In this document: piece by piece, positions 1 to 8,314 of the stretch | How the letters are laid out: the number at the start of each line of letters is the position of its first letter | Position numbering within the stretch: position 1 is the stretch's first letter | Assembly (NCBI GenBank): GCA_003232185.1 | Contig: QIMC01000373.1 | Location: 1 to 36,969, forward strand | Reading direction: 5' to 3' | DNA length: 36,969 bases | Origin: Flammeovirgaceae bacterium | Lineage (GTDB): Bacteria; Bacteroidota; Bacteroidia; Cytophagales; Cyclobacteriaceae | Made by a program: the position numbers and the translations under genes | The notes under the pieces: model-generated | Database searches by the model: none | What the model was told of the DNA's origin: nothing | What the model saw: the letters and a program-made list of their open reading frames with translations, nothing else

Positions 1-132
1 GTAGATTAAGTTAAATCACAGTGTTGTGCAAAGATAACCAATGGAAGTTTTTTAGACTAATCCACAGGACAGAGTAACCTAATTTCTACTAATACCTCTT
101 TGATGTACTTTTTCGCAAACATTTAAGAAGGT

Positions 133-2064
133 ATGGCAATAGTGTTTCTGTACCTTATACGAGGACTTGAAGATCCTATTGCAAACCGTATACCATACTC
201 TAAAGTAAATAATTTGCGATATAAAGAGCTAATATCTGAAACTCTGATCAACCCATTTGGACATCCTTATGTAATAATCGATAAGGAAATGACCATTTTT
301 GGTATCAATGGGAGCCTTGAAGCTCCGGTTTTTACCAGCCCCTCTGAGATTGGAAACGATTTGAATCAGATTCTTCATCCCTATATTAAAGCCCCGTGTG
401 CCAAACTTTTAATGCAGGCCATAAATGGAGTGTGCCAGGCGACTGGATTTATACAGTTGACCGGTGGGTATATCTGTCGGATACAGATACATGAGTCACC
501 CTTTTCAGAAAACAGCCATACTTATATTTGTTTCTTCGAAACTCATCAGAACCAAGCTTTATTTGGTGCAAGTACCTCATTGCCATTTTCTAGTGAAGGC
601 TGGTCAAATGAGCATCCCAAGGGGGACAATATTTACCAAAAAGCATTTCACCATGCACCGATGCCATTAGCAATATTCAGGTTGAAAGATTGCTTGATAT
701 TGGAAGTAAACGACGCCCTTTTAAATTTGGGAGGATACAAACGGAGTGAAATATTAGCATCTAATGTGATGAAATTGGGTTTTTGGATCGATGATCAGGA
801 CCCTATCCGAATTGGGCGTTTATTGAAGAAAAATTCTTTTGTGCACAACCTGGAAGTCCGATTCAGAATCAAAAATGGAAGGGTAATTGAGACTATTTTA
901 AATCTTGATCAGGTGGAAGTGAATGGTGAACAGTGTATAGTAGCAGTAGCACAAGACATCACCGGTATTAAACGCACTGAAGCCAAATTAAAAGAAAATG
1001 AGCAACTGCTGTTATCTATTAACGAAAATCTTAATGAAGGGATTTATCGAAGTACTCCTAAAAATGGGTTCATATATGTAAATACAGCATTTTCCAGAAT
1101 GTTTGGACTCTCTGTCGAAGAAGCAATAAATATAAGCCCTGAAAAGCTTTATGCCAATACATGTGATCGTGACCGGGTAACCAAAGCATTGGCCACTAAT
1201 GGTTTCTTAAAAAACGAACAAGTTGAATTCCTAAAACAAGATGGAACTACTTTTTGGGGGTTATTAAGCAGTATTCTTACTAATGATTCCGATGGTCAAC
1301 CCATATTTGACGGGGCCATTGTTGACATCTCGGACCTGAAACTTTCCAAATTGTTATTGCATGAAAAAAATGATGAGCTGAAAAAAATCAATGCGGAGCT
1401 GGACAGGTTTGTTTATAGCGCCTCTCATGATTTAAGAGCTCCCTTATCCTCCTTGTTAGGACTTGTGAACGTGACTATGCTGGAAAACGACAATTCCAAT
1501 CTAAACAGGTATCTCGAACTTATGAGAGGCAGTGTAAATAAATTGGATGATCTAATTTCTGACATCATCCATTTTTCCCGTAACGCCCGGTTAGATGTTA
1601 CTCCTGAGCCAGTACATTTTGAAACACTGGCACAGGATACTTTTGACAACCTTATGTATTTACCCAATGCAGGGTCCATTGAAACCATAATTAAAATTGA
1701 ACCTTATACCGACTTTTTTTCAGATCCCAAAAGGCTGAGGATTTTAATTAATAATTTGATTTCAAATGCCTTTAGGTATCACGATCTCTCCAAGGATACA
1801 CCTTTTATTAAAATCAATGTTGGCTTTGATCGATATCACGCAGTGATCAAGGTATCAGATAACGGCAAAGGCATCTATCCGGAACATTTGGGTAGTATTT
1901 TTGAAATGTTTTACCGGGCAGCAGATGATTCTCAGGGATCAGGGCTTGGTCTTTACATTGTTAAAGAAACTGTTGAGAAACTACAGGGTGATATCCATGT
2001 TCACTCGAAACCACGAGAAGGCACTACCTTTACCATTAGAATACCAAACATGGAAAGTGATTAA
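133..2064 (+). CDS. PAS-domain sensor histidine kinase
   Basis: Likely a signal-sensing kinase that autophosphorylates a histidine and passes the phosphate to a separate response regulator. The C-terminal half is a standard kinase core: H-box SASHDLRAP with the phospho-acceptor near His432, N-box LINNLISNAFRYH near 538-548, G1 box SDNGKGI near 575-581 and G2 box GSGLGLYIV near 602-610. Two PAS domains precede it, at about 165-285 and 286-410. The first 150 residues look like a further, diverged PAS-like input domain. I see no convincing transmembrane pair, no receiver domain and no partner regulator next to it, so it is probably cytosolic and an orphan. The ATG follows an AAGAAGG stretch. Its stop overlaps the stop of the convergent YjbQ-family gene. 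The sensed signal cannot be read from sequence. Confidence 0.93.
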   Translation: MAIVFLYLIRGLEDPIANRIPYSKVNNLRYKELISETLINPFGHPYVIIDKEMTIFGINGSLEAPVFTSPSEIGNDLNQILHPYIKAPCAKLLMQAINGVCQATGFIQLTGGYICRIQIHESPFSENSHTYICFFETHQNQALFGASTSLPFSSEGWSNEHPKGDNIYQKAFHHAPMPLAIFRLKDCLILEVNDALLNLGGYKRSEILASNVMKLGFWIDDQDPIRIGRLLKKNSFVHNLEVRFRIKNGRVIETILNLDQVEVNGEQCIVAVAQDITGIKRTEAKLKENEQLLLSINENLNEGIYRSTPKNGFIYVNTAFSRMFGLSVEEAINISPEKLYANTCDRDRVTKALATNGFLKNEQVEFLKQDGTTFWGLLSSILTNDSDGQPIFDGAIVDISDLKLSKLLLHEKNDELKKINAELDRFVYSASHDLRAPLSSLLGLVNVTMLENDNSNLNRYLELMRGSVNKLDDLISDIIHFSRNARLDVTPEPVHFETLAQDTFDNLMYLPNAGSIETIIKIEPYTDFFSDPKRLRILINNLISNAFRYHDLSKDTPFIKINVGFDRYHAVIKVSDNGKGIYPEHLGSIFEMFYRAADDSQGSGLGLYIVKETVEKLQGDIHVHSKPREGTTFTIRIPNMESD

Positions 2065-2495
2065 ACGCCAAATGCGCTAAGTATTAATCTTCGTGACCCA
2101 CCATTATCCCGGTGTTCACACAGGTATATTCCTTGCCAGGTTCCCAGATTTAGGCTTCCCCTGGTAATTGGAATCAACACTTGAGCGCCTAGTAGAGTTG
2201 CTTTAATATGTGCTGGCATATCGTCAGGACCCTCATAATCGTGTTTATAGTAGGGCATATTTTCCGGAACCATTTCATTAAAATGGCGCTCAAGGTCCTG
2301 TCTTACGGTGGGATCCGCATTTTCGTTCAAGCATAAACTCGCAGAAGTATGAGCAATAAATACTTGCAAAAATCCTGCTTCCAAATTTTGGATGTCTTTA
2401 AATTCATCCATTATATTTGATGTTATCAAGTGGAACCCCCGAGTGAATGAGGGCAAAAAAAGCTCTTTCTGGAAGAATTTCATATGAGTAGCCAT
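2061..2495 (-). CDS. YjbQ/UPF0047 family protein
   Basis: A 144-residue single-domain protein, the usual length for the YjbQ (UPF0047) family. Family hallmarks are visible: IAHTSASLCLNENADP in the middle, HIKATLLGAQVLIPI, and the C-terminal GTWQGIYLCEHRD, with conserved His and Glu residues. Some members have a weak secondary thiamine-phosphate synthase activity, but the physiological role is unsettled, so I keep to the family name. The start may be Met1 or Met5 (MKFFQKEL). The 3' end shares a TTAA with the stop of the convergent histidine kinase gene, leaving no room for a terminator between them. It appears monocistronic. Confidence 0.9.
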   Translation of the reverse strand: MATHMKFFQKELFLPSFTRGFHLITSNIMDEFKDIQNLEAGFLQVFIAHTSASLCLNENADPTVRQDLERHFNEMVPENMPYYKHDYEGPDDMPAHIKATLLGAQVLIPITRGSLNLGTWQGIYLCEHRDNGGSRRLILSAFGV

Positions 2496-2659
2496 GGATG
2501 ATACCTAAGTAATATATCCATTTTCATCCTGCGGTACACAATTTCAAGCTGCTTTCGTAGCTTGCAGGTAAATGATACAGTTGCTGGTCACTTCTACCAG
2601 GTTAGAAGTCTAAAAAGCATCCTCGATTTATTGTCTTCTACCCAATACGCTCTAATCAG

Positions 2660-3334
2660 ATGTTCTCTAGAGTCACAAATTATCTCAGGTATCGATATGG
2701 TCTGGCGGCAATCCGAAAAGCCGGTATTTGGTATGTGGACATACCACGAACATCTTCCAGTAGTATTCGAACTGAGCTTGCCAGGAATTTTGGGTCGGTA
2801 TACGGAAAGTCAGATTTACTGGAATCCGTGTTTAATGTTGACCAGCAAATAATCTCCAGCCACCTAACGGCAATGGAGATGCGTCAGCGGATAGGTCATC
2901 GGTCATGGCAAAATCTTTTTACTTTTTCATTTGTAAGGAATCCCTGGGATAGAATGCTTTCCATTTTTCAGTATCGCCAATCTGTTGGAGAAATTAGCCC
3001 AAAAACCTTATATAGTGCGTATTTGAAGCTTTTCTTTATTAACCCTGACAACCCAGACTCTCCCTACCACTATCATGGATACTACTATCAGGCCATGGAT
3101 TACCTGGTTGATGAAAGTGGGGAAATTCTAGTGGACTATGTAGGGCGTTTCGAAGACAGGGAAAAGGATCTTGAATTTATACGAGAAAAGTGTGGTTGCC
3201 ATGACCTGGGATTTCTTCATACACAGGGTTCTTCTACGAACCAAGGCTATCGGTCTGGCTATAATCAGGAAACCCAAGATATGGTTGAGGCGATATGTAG
3301 AAAAGACATTGAAGCATTCGGATATCAGTTCTGA
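2660..3334 (+). CDS. sulfotransferase family protein
   Basis: Likely a PAPS-dependent sulfotransferase, which moves sulfate from PAPS to a hydroxyl or amino group of a carbohydrate or small molecule. Two PAPS-binding signatures are visible: a 5'-phosphosulfate loop YVDIPRTSSSSIR at about 25-37, and a 3'-phosphate motif FSFVRNPWDRMLSIF at about 89-103. At 224 residues it is about the size of the compact bacterial Sulfotransfer_2-type proteins. The loop usually reads HIPKTGGTSI; here Arg replaces the usual Lys and the glycines are serines. No signal peptide or membrane segment is seen, so it is probably cytoplasmic. No sugar or capsule genes adjoin it, so the acceptor is unknown. The overlapping ORF at 2562-2852 is a shadow. 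The 3' end lies 3 bp from the convergent lipoprotein gene. Confidence 0.8.
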   Translation: MFSRVTNYLRYRYGLAAIRKAGIWYVDIPRTSSSSIRTELARNFGSVYGKSDLLESVFNVDQQIISSHLTAMEMRQRIGHRSWQNLFTFSFVRNPWDRMLSIFQYRQSVGEISPKTLYSAYLKLFFINPDNPDSPYHYHGYYYQAMDYLVDESGEILVDYVGRFEDREKDLEFIREKCGCHDLGFLHTQGSSTNQGYRSGYNQETQDMVEAICRKDIEAFGYQF

Positions 3335-3337
3335 TTC

Positions 3338-4729
3338 CTACTCAATTCGTTCGTAAGCGCCAATATCAGGCTGTGCATCCCTGGGGTTCCCCAAAAGATC
3401 CGTGAGAATAGGCAAAGGTGTTCCTTGATTTTGAGCAGGGCTCAGGCTATCTAATTGATAGTCAAACGCTCTGGGATCAACAAATTTAGGAAAGTCCGGA
3501 TCTATGGCAAGTATATTATCATTGACCTCAAAATCGCTATTCTGGCTACGTATAAGGCAGTTTTCCATGAAAACCTGGAAATCAGGGCCCTCTGAGGAAC
3601 TGAAGATCAGCTCTTCTCGATCCTGATAATCTCCCCAGATAATATTGTTTTGAAGTATGGTGTATACATCACCTTGGAGCAGGCTTCCATCCGCAAGTTC
3701 CAGGTTATCAGAGAATATCAGCGCTGGTGACTCATTAAATAGCCCAATGGAATAGTTGGCGAACGTACAGTGTTGATACACATAGTTTCCACCGGCAAAG
3801 TGAGCCCCTGTATAGCTAACACAGTTGTTTACCACCAGATTATAAGCCCACAGGTCGGATGTAAAAGCCAATATCCCAAAGCGGGACATATTCTCAATGA
3901 TCGAATTACTTATGATGAGATCAGGTATCGTGTCACTGTCAGGAGTGCCTAGACGAACACCAAATTCTGCATTTCTGATAACTGCATGGTCGATCCTATT
4001 TTCACTGCTGCCCTCAAGGAATACCAAGCCCACCCATTGACCGGGGGCATTCTCTATATCCAATCTTATATTCCTGAATAATACTGGTTGTTCCTTGGTT
4101 CCTGTAACATCCAATGACCCGCCAACAAATATAGTGGCATCTTTGTTCATGTATATCTCAGCACCTGCTTCAATGGTCAATTGACATAGGCTGTCCACTA
4201 AAATAGAGCCATATAAAACATACGGCTTGTCAGCCCGCCAAAATGTATTGCAGGCAATGATACTGTCCTTTCTAAAAAAATGAGCATCCTGACCCCAGGC
4301 TACCAGATTGACATTTTGAATATTCGAATTGGTCACGAACTCAATGGAGTCCTCCACAAGAAAAGGGGTGTTTTCGTCCCGAGAGTTGATAGTTACTTCA
4401 ACCAGTATCAGTAGGCTGTCTTTACCAAGAATAGTCTGGTTTTGAAATTGTCTGTTTTTTATTCCGTTGATGTATAAATTGTAAAATGAGTTTTCACCGG
4501 AAGCCAATGAAATACTGCTCAATTTAACTGCATTATCCTGGGGGTTGTAAACCCTGAACCTACCAGTAAAACTTATGGTATCGGTGAAAAGAGTATCAAA
4601 AAATAGGGTGTCGGTGGAAAAAGTCAGTTTTGCTTCAGGATCAAATGTAATAATCTCCTCCTCCGGAGTACAATGGACCAGGGTCAGGATCCATCCTGCA
4701 ATTATCAAAAGGCAGAGTTGGGACTTCAC
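3338..4729 (-). CDS. predicted beta-helix lipoprotein
   Basis: A 463-residue exported protein. The N-terminus is a lipoprotein signal with its lipobox at LVHC (Cys20). After an early beta-rich domain (about 25-140), the region from about 165 to 400 has short beta-strand repeats typical of right-handed parallel beta-helices, such as LTIEAGAEIYMNKDATIFVG and NRIDHAVIRNAEFGVRLG. The C-terminal LLGNPRDAQPDIGAYER resembles the end of choice-of-anchor Q proteins. The ligand or enzymatic activity is unknown; I see no catalytic signature of a polysaccharide lyase. It starts with GTG only 4 bp after the prfA stop on the same strand, so it is probably co-transcribed with prfA. Confidence 0.82.
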   Translation of the reverse strand: MKSQLCLLIIAGWILTLVHCTPEEEIITFDPEAKLTFSTDTLFFDTLFTDTISFTGRFRVYNPQDNAVKLSSISLASGENSFYNLYINGIKNRQFQNQTILGKDSLLILVEVTINSRDENTPFLVEDSIEFVTNSNIQNVNLVAWGQDAHFFRKDSIIACNTFWRADKPYVLYGSILVDSLCQLTIEAGAEIYMNKDATIFVGGSLDVTGTKEQPVLFRNIRLDIENAPGQWVGLVFLEGSSENRIDHAVIRNAEFGVRLGTPDSDTIPDLIISNSIIENMSRFGILAFTSDLWAYNLVVNNCVSYTGAHFAGGNYVYQHCTFANYSIGLFNESPALIFSDNLELADGSLLQGDVYTILQNNIIWGDYQDREELIFSSSEGPDFQVFMENCLIRSQNSDFEVNDNILAIDPDFPKFVDPRAFDYQLDSLSPAQNQGTPLPILTDLLGNPRDAQPDIGAYERIE

Positions 4730-4733
4730 AGCT

Positions 4734-5804
4734 TTAATCCATCCCTTGTTTTAGGTTTTCTGCATTCTCAGCGATTTGAAGTTGTTCAATAAAATCGGTT
4801 ATTCCCCCATCCATAACGGTGGGTAGATTTTGGACCGAATAACCGATCCGGTGATCCGTTACCCTACCTTGTGGATAGTTATAGGTACGTATTTTATCTG
4901 ATCGGTCACCACTACCGACCATGGATCTTCGTTGGGCTCCAACTTCATCCTGATGCTTCTGTAGCTCAATTTCGTAAAGCCGAGAACGCAAAACTTTCAA
5001 AGCCTTATCCAGGTTTTTCAGCTGTGATTTCTCATCCTGGCAGGAAACCACCAGCCCGGAAGGTAGGTGGGTTAGGCGAACTGCAGAATAAGTGGTATTT
5101 ACGCTCTGACCTCCTGGTCCCGAAGAGCAAAAAGTATCTTTACGAATGTCATTCATATTGATTTCAACCTCTACCTCCTCCATTTCCGGAAGCACAGCCA
5201 CACTAGCTGCTGAGGTATGAACCCTGCCCTGTGTTTCTGTCGCCGGTACACGCTGCACCCGATGAACACCTGATTCGTACTTCAGTTTACCATAAACGTC
5301 ATTGCCTGTTACCATACTAATGATCTCTTTGTAACCTCCACTTGTCCCTTCGGTCAGATCCAAAACCTCTAAACGCCACTTGGATTTCTCAGCAAAGCGT
5401 TGATACATACGGAATAAATCACCGGCGAAAATAGCCGCTTCGTCTCCTCCGGTACCTGCTCTTATCTCTAAAATTGCATTTTTGCCATCATTTGGATCCT
5501 TAGGAATCAACATGGTTTTCAATTCGCTCTCCAGTTTGTGCTTGCGAGGCTGCAACTCCTCCAACTCCGCTTTTGCCATTTCTCTGAAGTCCGGATCTTT
5601 TTCGGAAGACAGCAGGCTTTTAGCGCTTTCAATATGATCCAGGACGTTTTGGAACTGGTGGAATTTATCGACGATCTTTTGCAGGTCTTTATACTCCTTA
5701 GATAGTTGTGAGTATTTTTTTATATCTGCAGTAGCATCGGGTTGTACGATAAGTTGACCAACTTCTTCAAATCGATCTTCTATGGCTTTTAGTTTATCCA
5801 GCAT
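4734..5804 (-). CDS. prfA: peptide chain release factor 1
   Basis: Class I release factor that reads UAA and UAG in the ribosomal A site and triggers peptidyl-tRNA hydrolysis. The catalytic GGQ lies in SSGPGGQSVNTTYSAVR at about residues 231-233. The stop-codon-reading tripeptide is PAT (187-189) in RVPATETQGRVHTS; RF2 would carry SPF there, so this is RF1. At 356 residues it has normal full length, with the N-terminal helical domain, GTGGDEAAIFAGDL segment and C-terminal helices all present. Directly upstream, on the plus strand, CAAAATTA reads as a TAATTTTG -7 element for this gene. The downstream lipoprotein gene follows after 4 bp. Confidence 0.97.
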   Translation of the reverse strand: MLDKLKAIEDRFEEVGQLIVQPDATADIKKYSQLSKEYKDLQKIVDKFHQFQNVLDHIESAKSLLSSEKDPDFREMAKAELEELQPRKHKLESELKTMLIPKDPNDGKNAILEIRAGTGGDEAAIFAGDLFRMYQRFAEKSKWRLEVLDLTEGTSGGYKEIISMVTGNDVYGKLKYESGVHRVQRVPATETQGRVHTSAASVAVLPEMEEVEVEINMNDIRKDTFCSSGPGGQSVNTTYSAVRLTHLPSGLVVSCQDEKSQLKNLDKALKVLRSRLYEIELQKHQDEVGAQRRSMVGSGDRSDKIRTYNYPQGRVTDHRIGYSVQNLPTVMDGGITDFIEQLQIAENAENLKQGMD

Positions 5805-5820
5805 CTTTTCTTGTAATGTC

Positions 5821-5828
5821 CAAAATTA
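5821..5828 (-). promoter_or_regulatory. candidate Bacteroidota -7 element for prfA
   Basis: Read on the minus strand this is TAATTTTG, matching the Bacteroidota TAnnTTTG consensus, 16 bp upstream of the prfA ATG. No clear -33 TTTG at the usual spacing was found, so the call rests on one element. Confidence 0.35.
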
Positions 5829-5912
5829 ATGAATGTTTTTCAAAGCTGGTTTTTGAAGGATATATATTTAACGGTTCTTTTGTCAGAACAGACATTTAAC
5901 TAGTTTTAGGGC

Positions 5913-6419
5913 ATGACAAGGTTTAATCTCTTTATACCTTTCTTCTTAATTTTCTTACTTTCTTGTGGGGATGTTGCTGAAAAACAGGCGATTCGTAATA
6001 AAACCAAAGATGGTTTAAGAGATCACCGCATAGTAAGAATAACTGAAGATCAGATCATCAATGAAGCCTTTATCCAGGGTGACAATATAATTAGGCAACT
6101 GGAACAACAATCAAAGGACTTTGAATACTGGCAAACTGTAGATGGGCAATCCGTTTTAGACTCAATAAATCGATCAATAGGACATCTTGGGTTTTTTGTA
6201 ATATCTGTAGCTGAGTCTCCTGAAAAGCTCAGTAAAGAGGAAACTGCTCTTTTGGAAGCATATCAGTACAGCAGTGAAAACGGACAGGATATACATGAAA
6301 ACCTCCAAAGTATTGAAGGAGACTATCTATTATTTACCCTCCCAATTAGTCGTGAGGGTGTATTTGTCGGCATGTGGAGCTTGCGCTTGTCTAAAAAGAA
6401 CTTAATTAGAAATTTTTAG
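5913..6419 (+). CDS. small predicted lipoprotein, function unknown
   Basis: A 168-residue protein with a hydrophobic signal ending in a lipobox FLLSC (Cys18), so probably a membrane-anchored periplasmic or outer-membrane lipoprotein. The mature part is about 150 residues. The segment YQYSSENGQDIHENLQSIEG followed by YLLFTLPISREGVFVGMWSLRLSK vaguely recalls the PAS-like DUF3365 sensor fold, but I cannot confirm this, and no heme-binding CxxCH is present. It is divergent from prfA. Its TAG stop overlaps the TAA stop of the convergent tag gene, so the two messages must overlap or end by an unusual route. Confidence 0.72.
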   Translation: MTRFNLFIPFFLIFLLSCGDVAEKQAIRNKTKDGLRDHRIVRITEDQIINEAFIQGDNIIRQLEQQSKDFEYWQTVDGQSVLDSINRSIGHLGFFVISVAESPEKLSKEETALLEAYQYSSENGQDIHENLQSIEGDYLLFTLPISREGVFVGMWSLRLSKKNLIRNF

Positions 6420-6985
6420 TGCCCAAGCTCCCGGTATCGAAAGCAGTCGGTAGTGTGATCGTTTACCAAACCCACGGCCTGCATATAAGCATAAATGATG
6501 GTGCTGCCCACAAACTTAAAACCTCTTTTCTTTAAGTCCTTGCTAATTATATCTGATTGTTCCGTTTTAGTTGGCATGTCCAATAAATTGGCATAGTGGT
6601 TGACTATTGGCTTTCCTGCTACAAAAGCCCATAGGTAGTTGTCAAAACTTTGGTATTGATTCTGAACCTGAATAAAATTTTGGGCATTAGTTACAGTTGA
6701 TCTTATTTTCAGTTGATTTCGAATAATGCCCGGGTTCAACATCAATTGTTGAATCTTCTCTTCACCATAGCCAGCTATTTTTTCAACTTCCCAATTGGAA
6801 AATGCTTCACAGTACCCATCTCTCTTTTTGAGTATAGTGCTCCAACTTAAACCAGCCTGTGCTCCTTCCAAGGTTAAGAACTCAAAAAGGACTTTATCGT
6901 TGTATACTGGAACACCCCATTCTTCATCGTGATACTTGATGTATTCATCAAATGTTCCTTCTGCCCACTGACATCTTTTTTTCAT
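6416..6985 (-). CDS. tag: DNA-3-methyladenine glycosylase I
   Basis: Base-excision repair enzyme that removes 3-methyladenine from alkylated DNA. At 189 residues it is full length. It starts KKRCQWAEG and has YHDEEWGVPVYND at about 18-30, as in E. coli Tag. The structural zinc ligands can be placed: Cys5, His19, and His177 and Cys181 in NDHTTDCF. The helix-hairpin-helix region (ILKKRDGYCEAFSNW, then IIRNQLKIRSTVTNA) is intact. It is monocistronic on the minus strand, with its 3' end overlapping the neighbouring lipoprotein gene. Confidence 0.95.
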   Translation of the reverse strand: MKKRCQWAEGTFDEYIKYHDEEWGVPVYNDKVLFEFLTLEGAQAGLSWSTILKKRDGYCEAFSNWEVEKIAGYGEEKIQQLMLNPGIIRNQLKIRSTVTNAQNFIQVQNQYQSFDNYLWAFVAGKPIVNHYANLLDMPTKTEQSDIISKDLKKRGFKFVGSTIIYAYMQAVGLVNDHTTDCFRYRELGH

Positions 6986-7086
6986 AATTTTATATTTCTA
7001 CAGGATGCTTTTCAATGATAAGAAACATCGTGATTACTATATGATATTTCCTGAAATGAAGTAATCAAATAATTGCTGGATCTGGA

Positions 7087-8187
7087 TCAATCTGGAAAAA
7101 TACTTGCATCCAAGTTCGGTATTACTCTGAGGGCATTCTTATAGTATATCTTTTTTAAAACCTCATCAGGAAGATCCAACCCGTACATTTTCCAATAAGC
7201 GTGGTACTTTTTATAATAGGGGAAATACTCATCAGAAGTTTCCAATACTCGAAAGTAGGTATGGTATTCTACAGGTTTCCAGGAATCTTTCCCAAACATG
7301 ATTCGATCCTGATATTTAATGAAAAACACACGCGCTTGTCGGGGTTGTCTTCCCAGTTCAGCTATTACTGCTCCAAACTCAATCATCATATTTGGATATT
7401 GATCCAATAATGTACCCAATTGTGGTAAATCATTAGCATACCAACCAAAATGAGCATTGATGAATATCGTTTCGGGGTGCTTCTTAAATACATTGTGTTG
7501 CTCCTTTATTATTTGCTCCCATGGCGCTGGATCGTCAGCTGATCTTTTCCTATTAGGCCTAAGCTTAAGTTCCAACCATCGTTCGTTATCATCATCATGA
7601 TCTTGCCAAAAAGGTGCAGGGTCAGCTGAATGTATCAGCACCGGAATACCCAAAGCCCCACATTTTGCCCATATTGGATCGATTCTCGGATCATCTACAG
7701 CAATTCTTTTCCCGTTGCCATCTTTATTTCGAAGCCCCAAGCTTTTGTATATCTTTAATCCTCGGGCACCCTTATGCACATCCTGCTCTAGTTGTGTTAC
7801 GGCATTTTTCCCCCAATCAGGTTGGTCAATATCTGCAAAACTTATATTGGTGAATAAAACTAATCTCGATTCCAGATCTGACCGTTTGATATTACTTAAG
7901 GCACCGTCAAAATGGGTAGTTTCTCCTCTGCCACGGCCACTAAGGTTGACCATAATTCCCATGTTGATGCTATCCATATCCGTAACCAAGATATTAAGGT
8001 CCTGGTTGGGCATACCAAACTGATGATTGTGAACATCAATAAAAGGATATTTAGAGCGTTTTAAAGGATGTTCTGGAACAACCAGGGTAGAGGGCGGATT
8101 ATACTCTTCAAAAGTAAGCTCATTGCCATTTTGAGCCATTAACAACACATTGCAGACAGTCAGGATACTGGATACTATTATTTTCAT
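7087..8187 (-). CDS. secreted amidohydrolase-family protein
   Basis: A 366-residue TIM-barrel hydrolase of the Amidohydro_2 type, probably exported by an N-terminal hydrophobic signal (MKIIVSSILTVCNVLLMAQ). Likely metal-centre motifs are in order: FIDVHNHQ (His53, His55) at the first strand, PVLIHSADPAPFW near 180-192, FINAHFGW near 241-248 and MFGKDSWKP near 297-305. Family members include metal-dependent hydrolases and decarboxylases of small aromatic or lactone substrates. The substrate here is not evident and no pathway genes adjoin it. A perfect 10-bp inverted repeat sits just upstream of the ATG, suggesting specific transcriptional control. The gene stands alone on the minus strand. Confidence 0.85.
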   Translation of the reverse strand: MKIIVSSILTVCNVLLMAQNGNELTFEEYNPPSTLVVPEHPLKRSKYPFIDVHNHQFGMPNQDLNILVTDMDSINMGIMVNLSGRGRGETTHFDGALSNIKRSDLESRLVLFTNISFADIDQPDWGKNAVTQLEQDVHKGARGLKIYKSLGLRNKDGNGKRIAVDDPRIDPIWAKCGALGIPVLIHSADPAPFWQDHDDDNERWLELKLRPNRKRSADDPAPWEQIIKEQHNVFKKHPETIFINAHFGWYANDLPQLGTLLDQYPNMMIEFGAVIAELGRQPRQARVFFIKYQDRIMFGKDSWKPVEYHTYFRVLETSDEYFPYYKKYHAYWKMYGLDLPDEVLKKIYYKNALRVIPNLDASIFPD

Positions 8188-8190
8188 CTA

Positions 8191-8217
8191 GTTACGTTTA
8201 TAACCGTTAAACGTAAC
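8191..8217. promoter_or_regulatory. operator-like inverted repeat upstream of amidohydrolase gene
   Basis: Perfect 10-bp dyad: GTTACGTTTA and TAAACGTAAC separated by a 7-bp spacer. It begins 3 bp upstream of the amidohydrolase ATG (minus strand). There is no T-tract and no gene ends here, so it is not a terminator. It could be a repressor operator or a 5'-leader hairpin. Confidence 0.5.
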
Positions 8218-8314
8218 ACTTATAAATTTGTTGGACAAGATTCCCTGCGATTTGAGTGCAGAGTGCCTAAAATAACCATTAGACTCGATTTTAGTGATAA
8301 CAGAACCCTCAGAC

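Noticed and set aside
19-30. 12-bp match between window start and 14152-14163 (inverted, TGCACAACACTG)
   Set aside because: Dozens of chance 12-mer matches are expected in 37 kb, and nothing else supports it.
2562-2852. 96-codon ORF overlapping the sulfotransferase start
   Set aside because: Overlaps the sulfotransferase in another frame, and the sulfotransferase frame has recognisable PAPS motifs.
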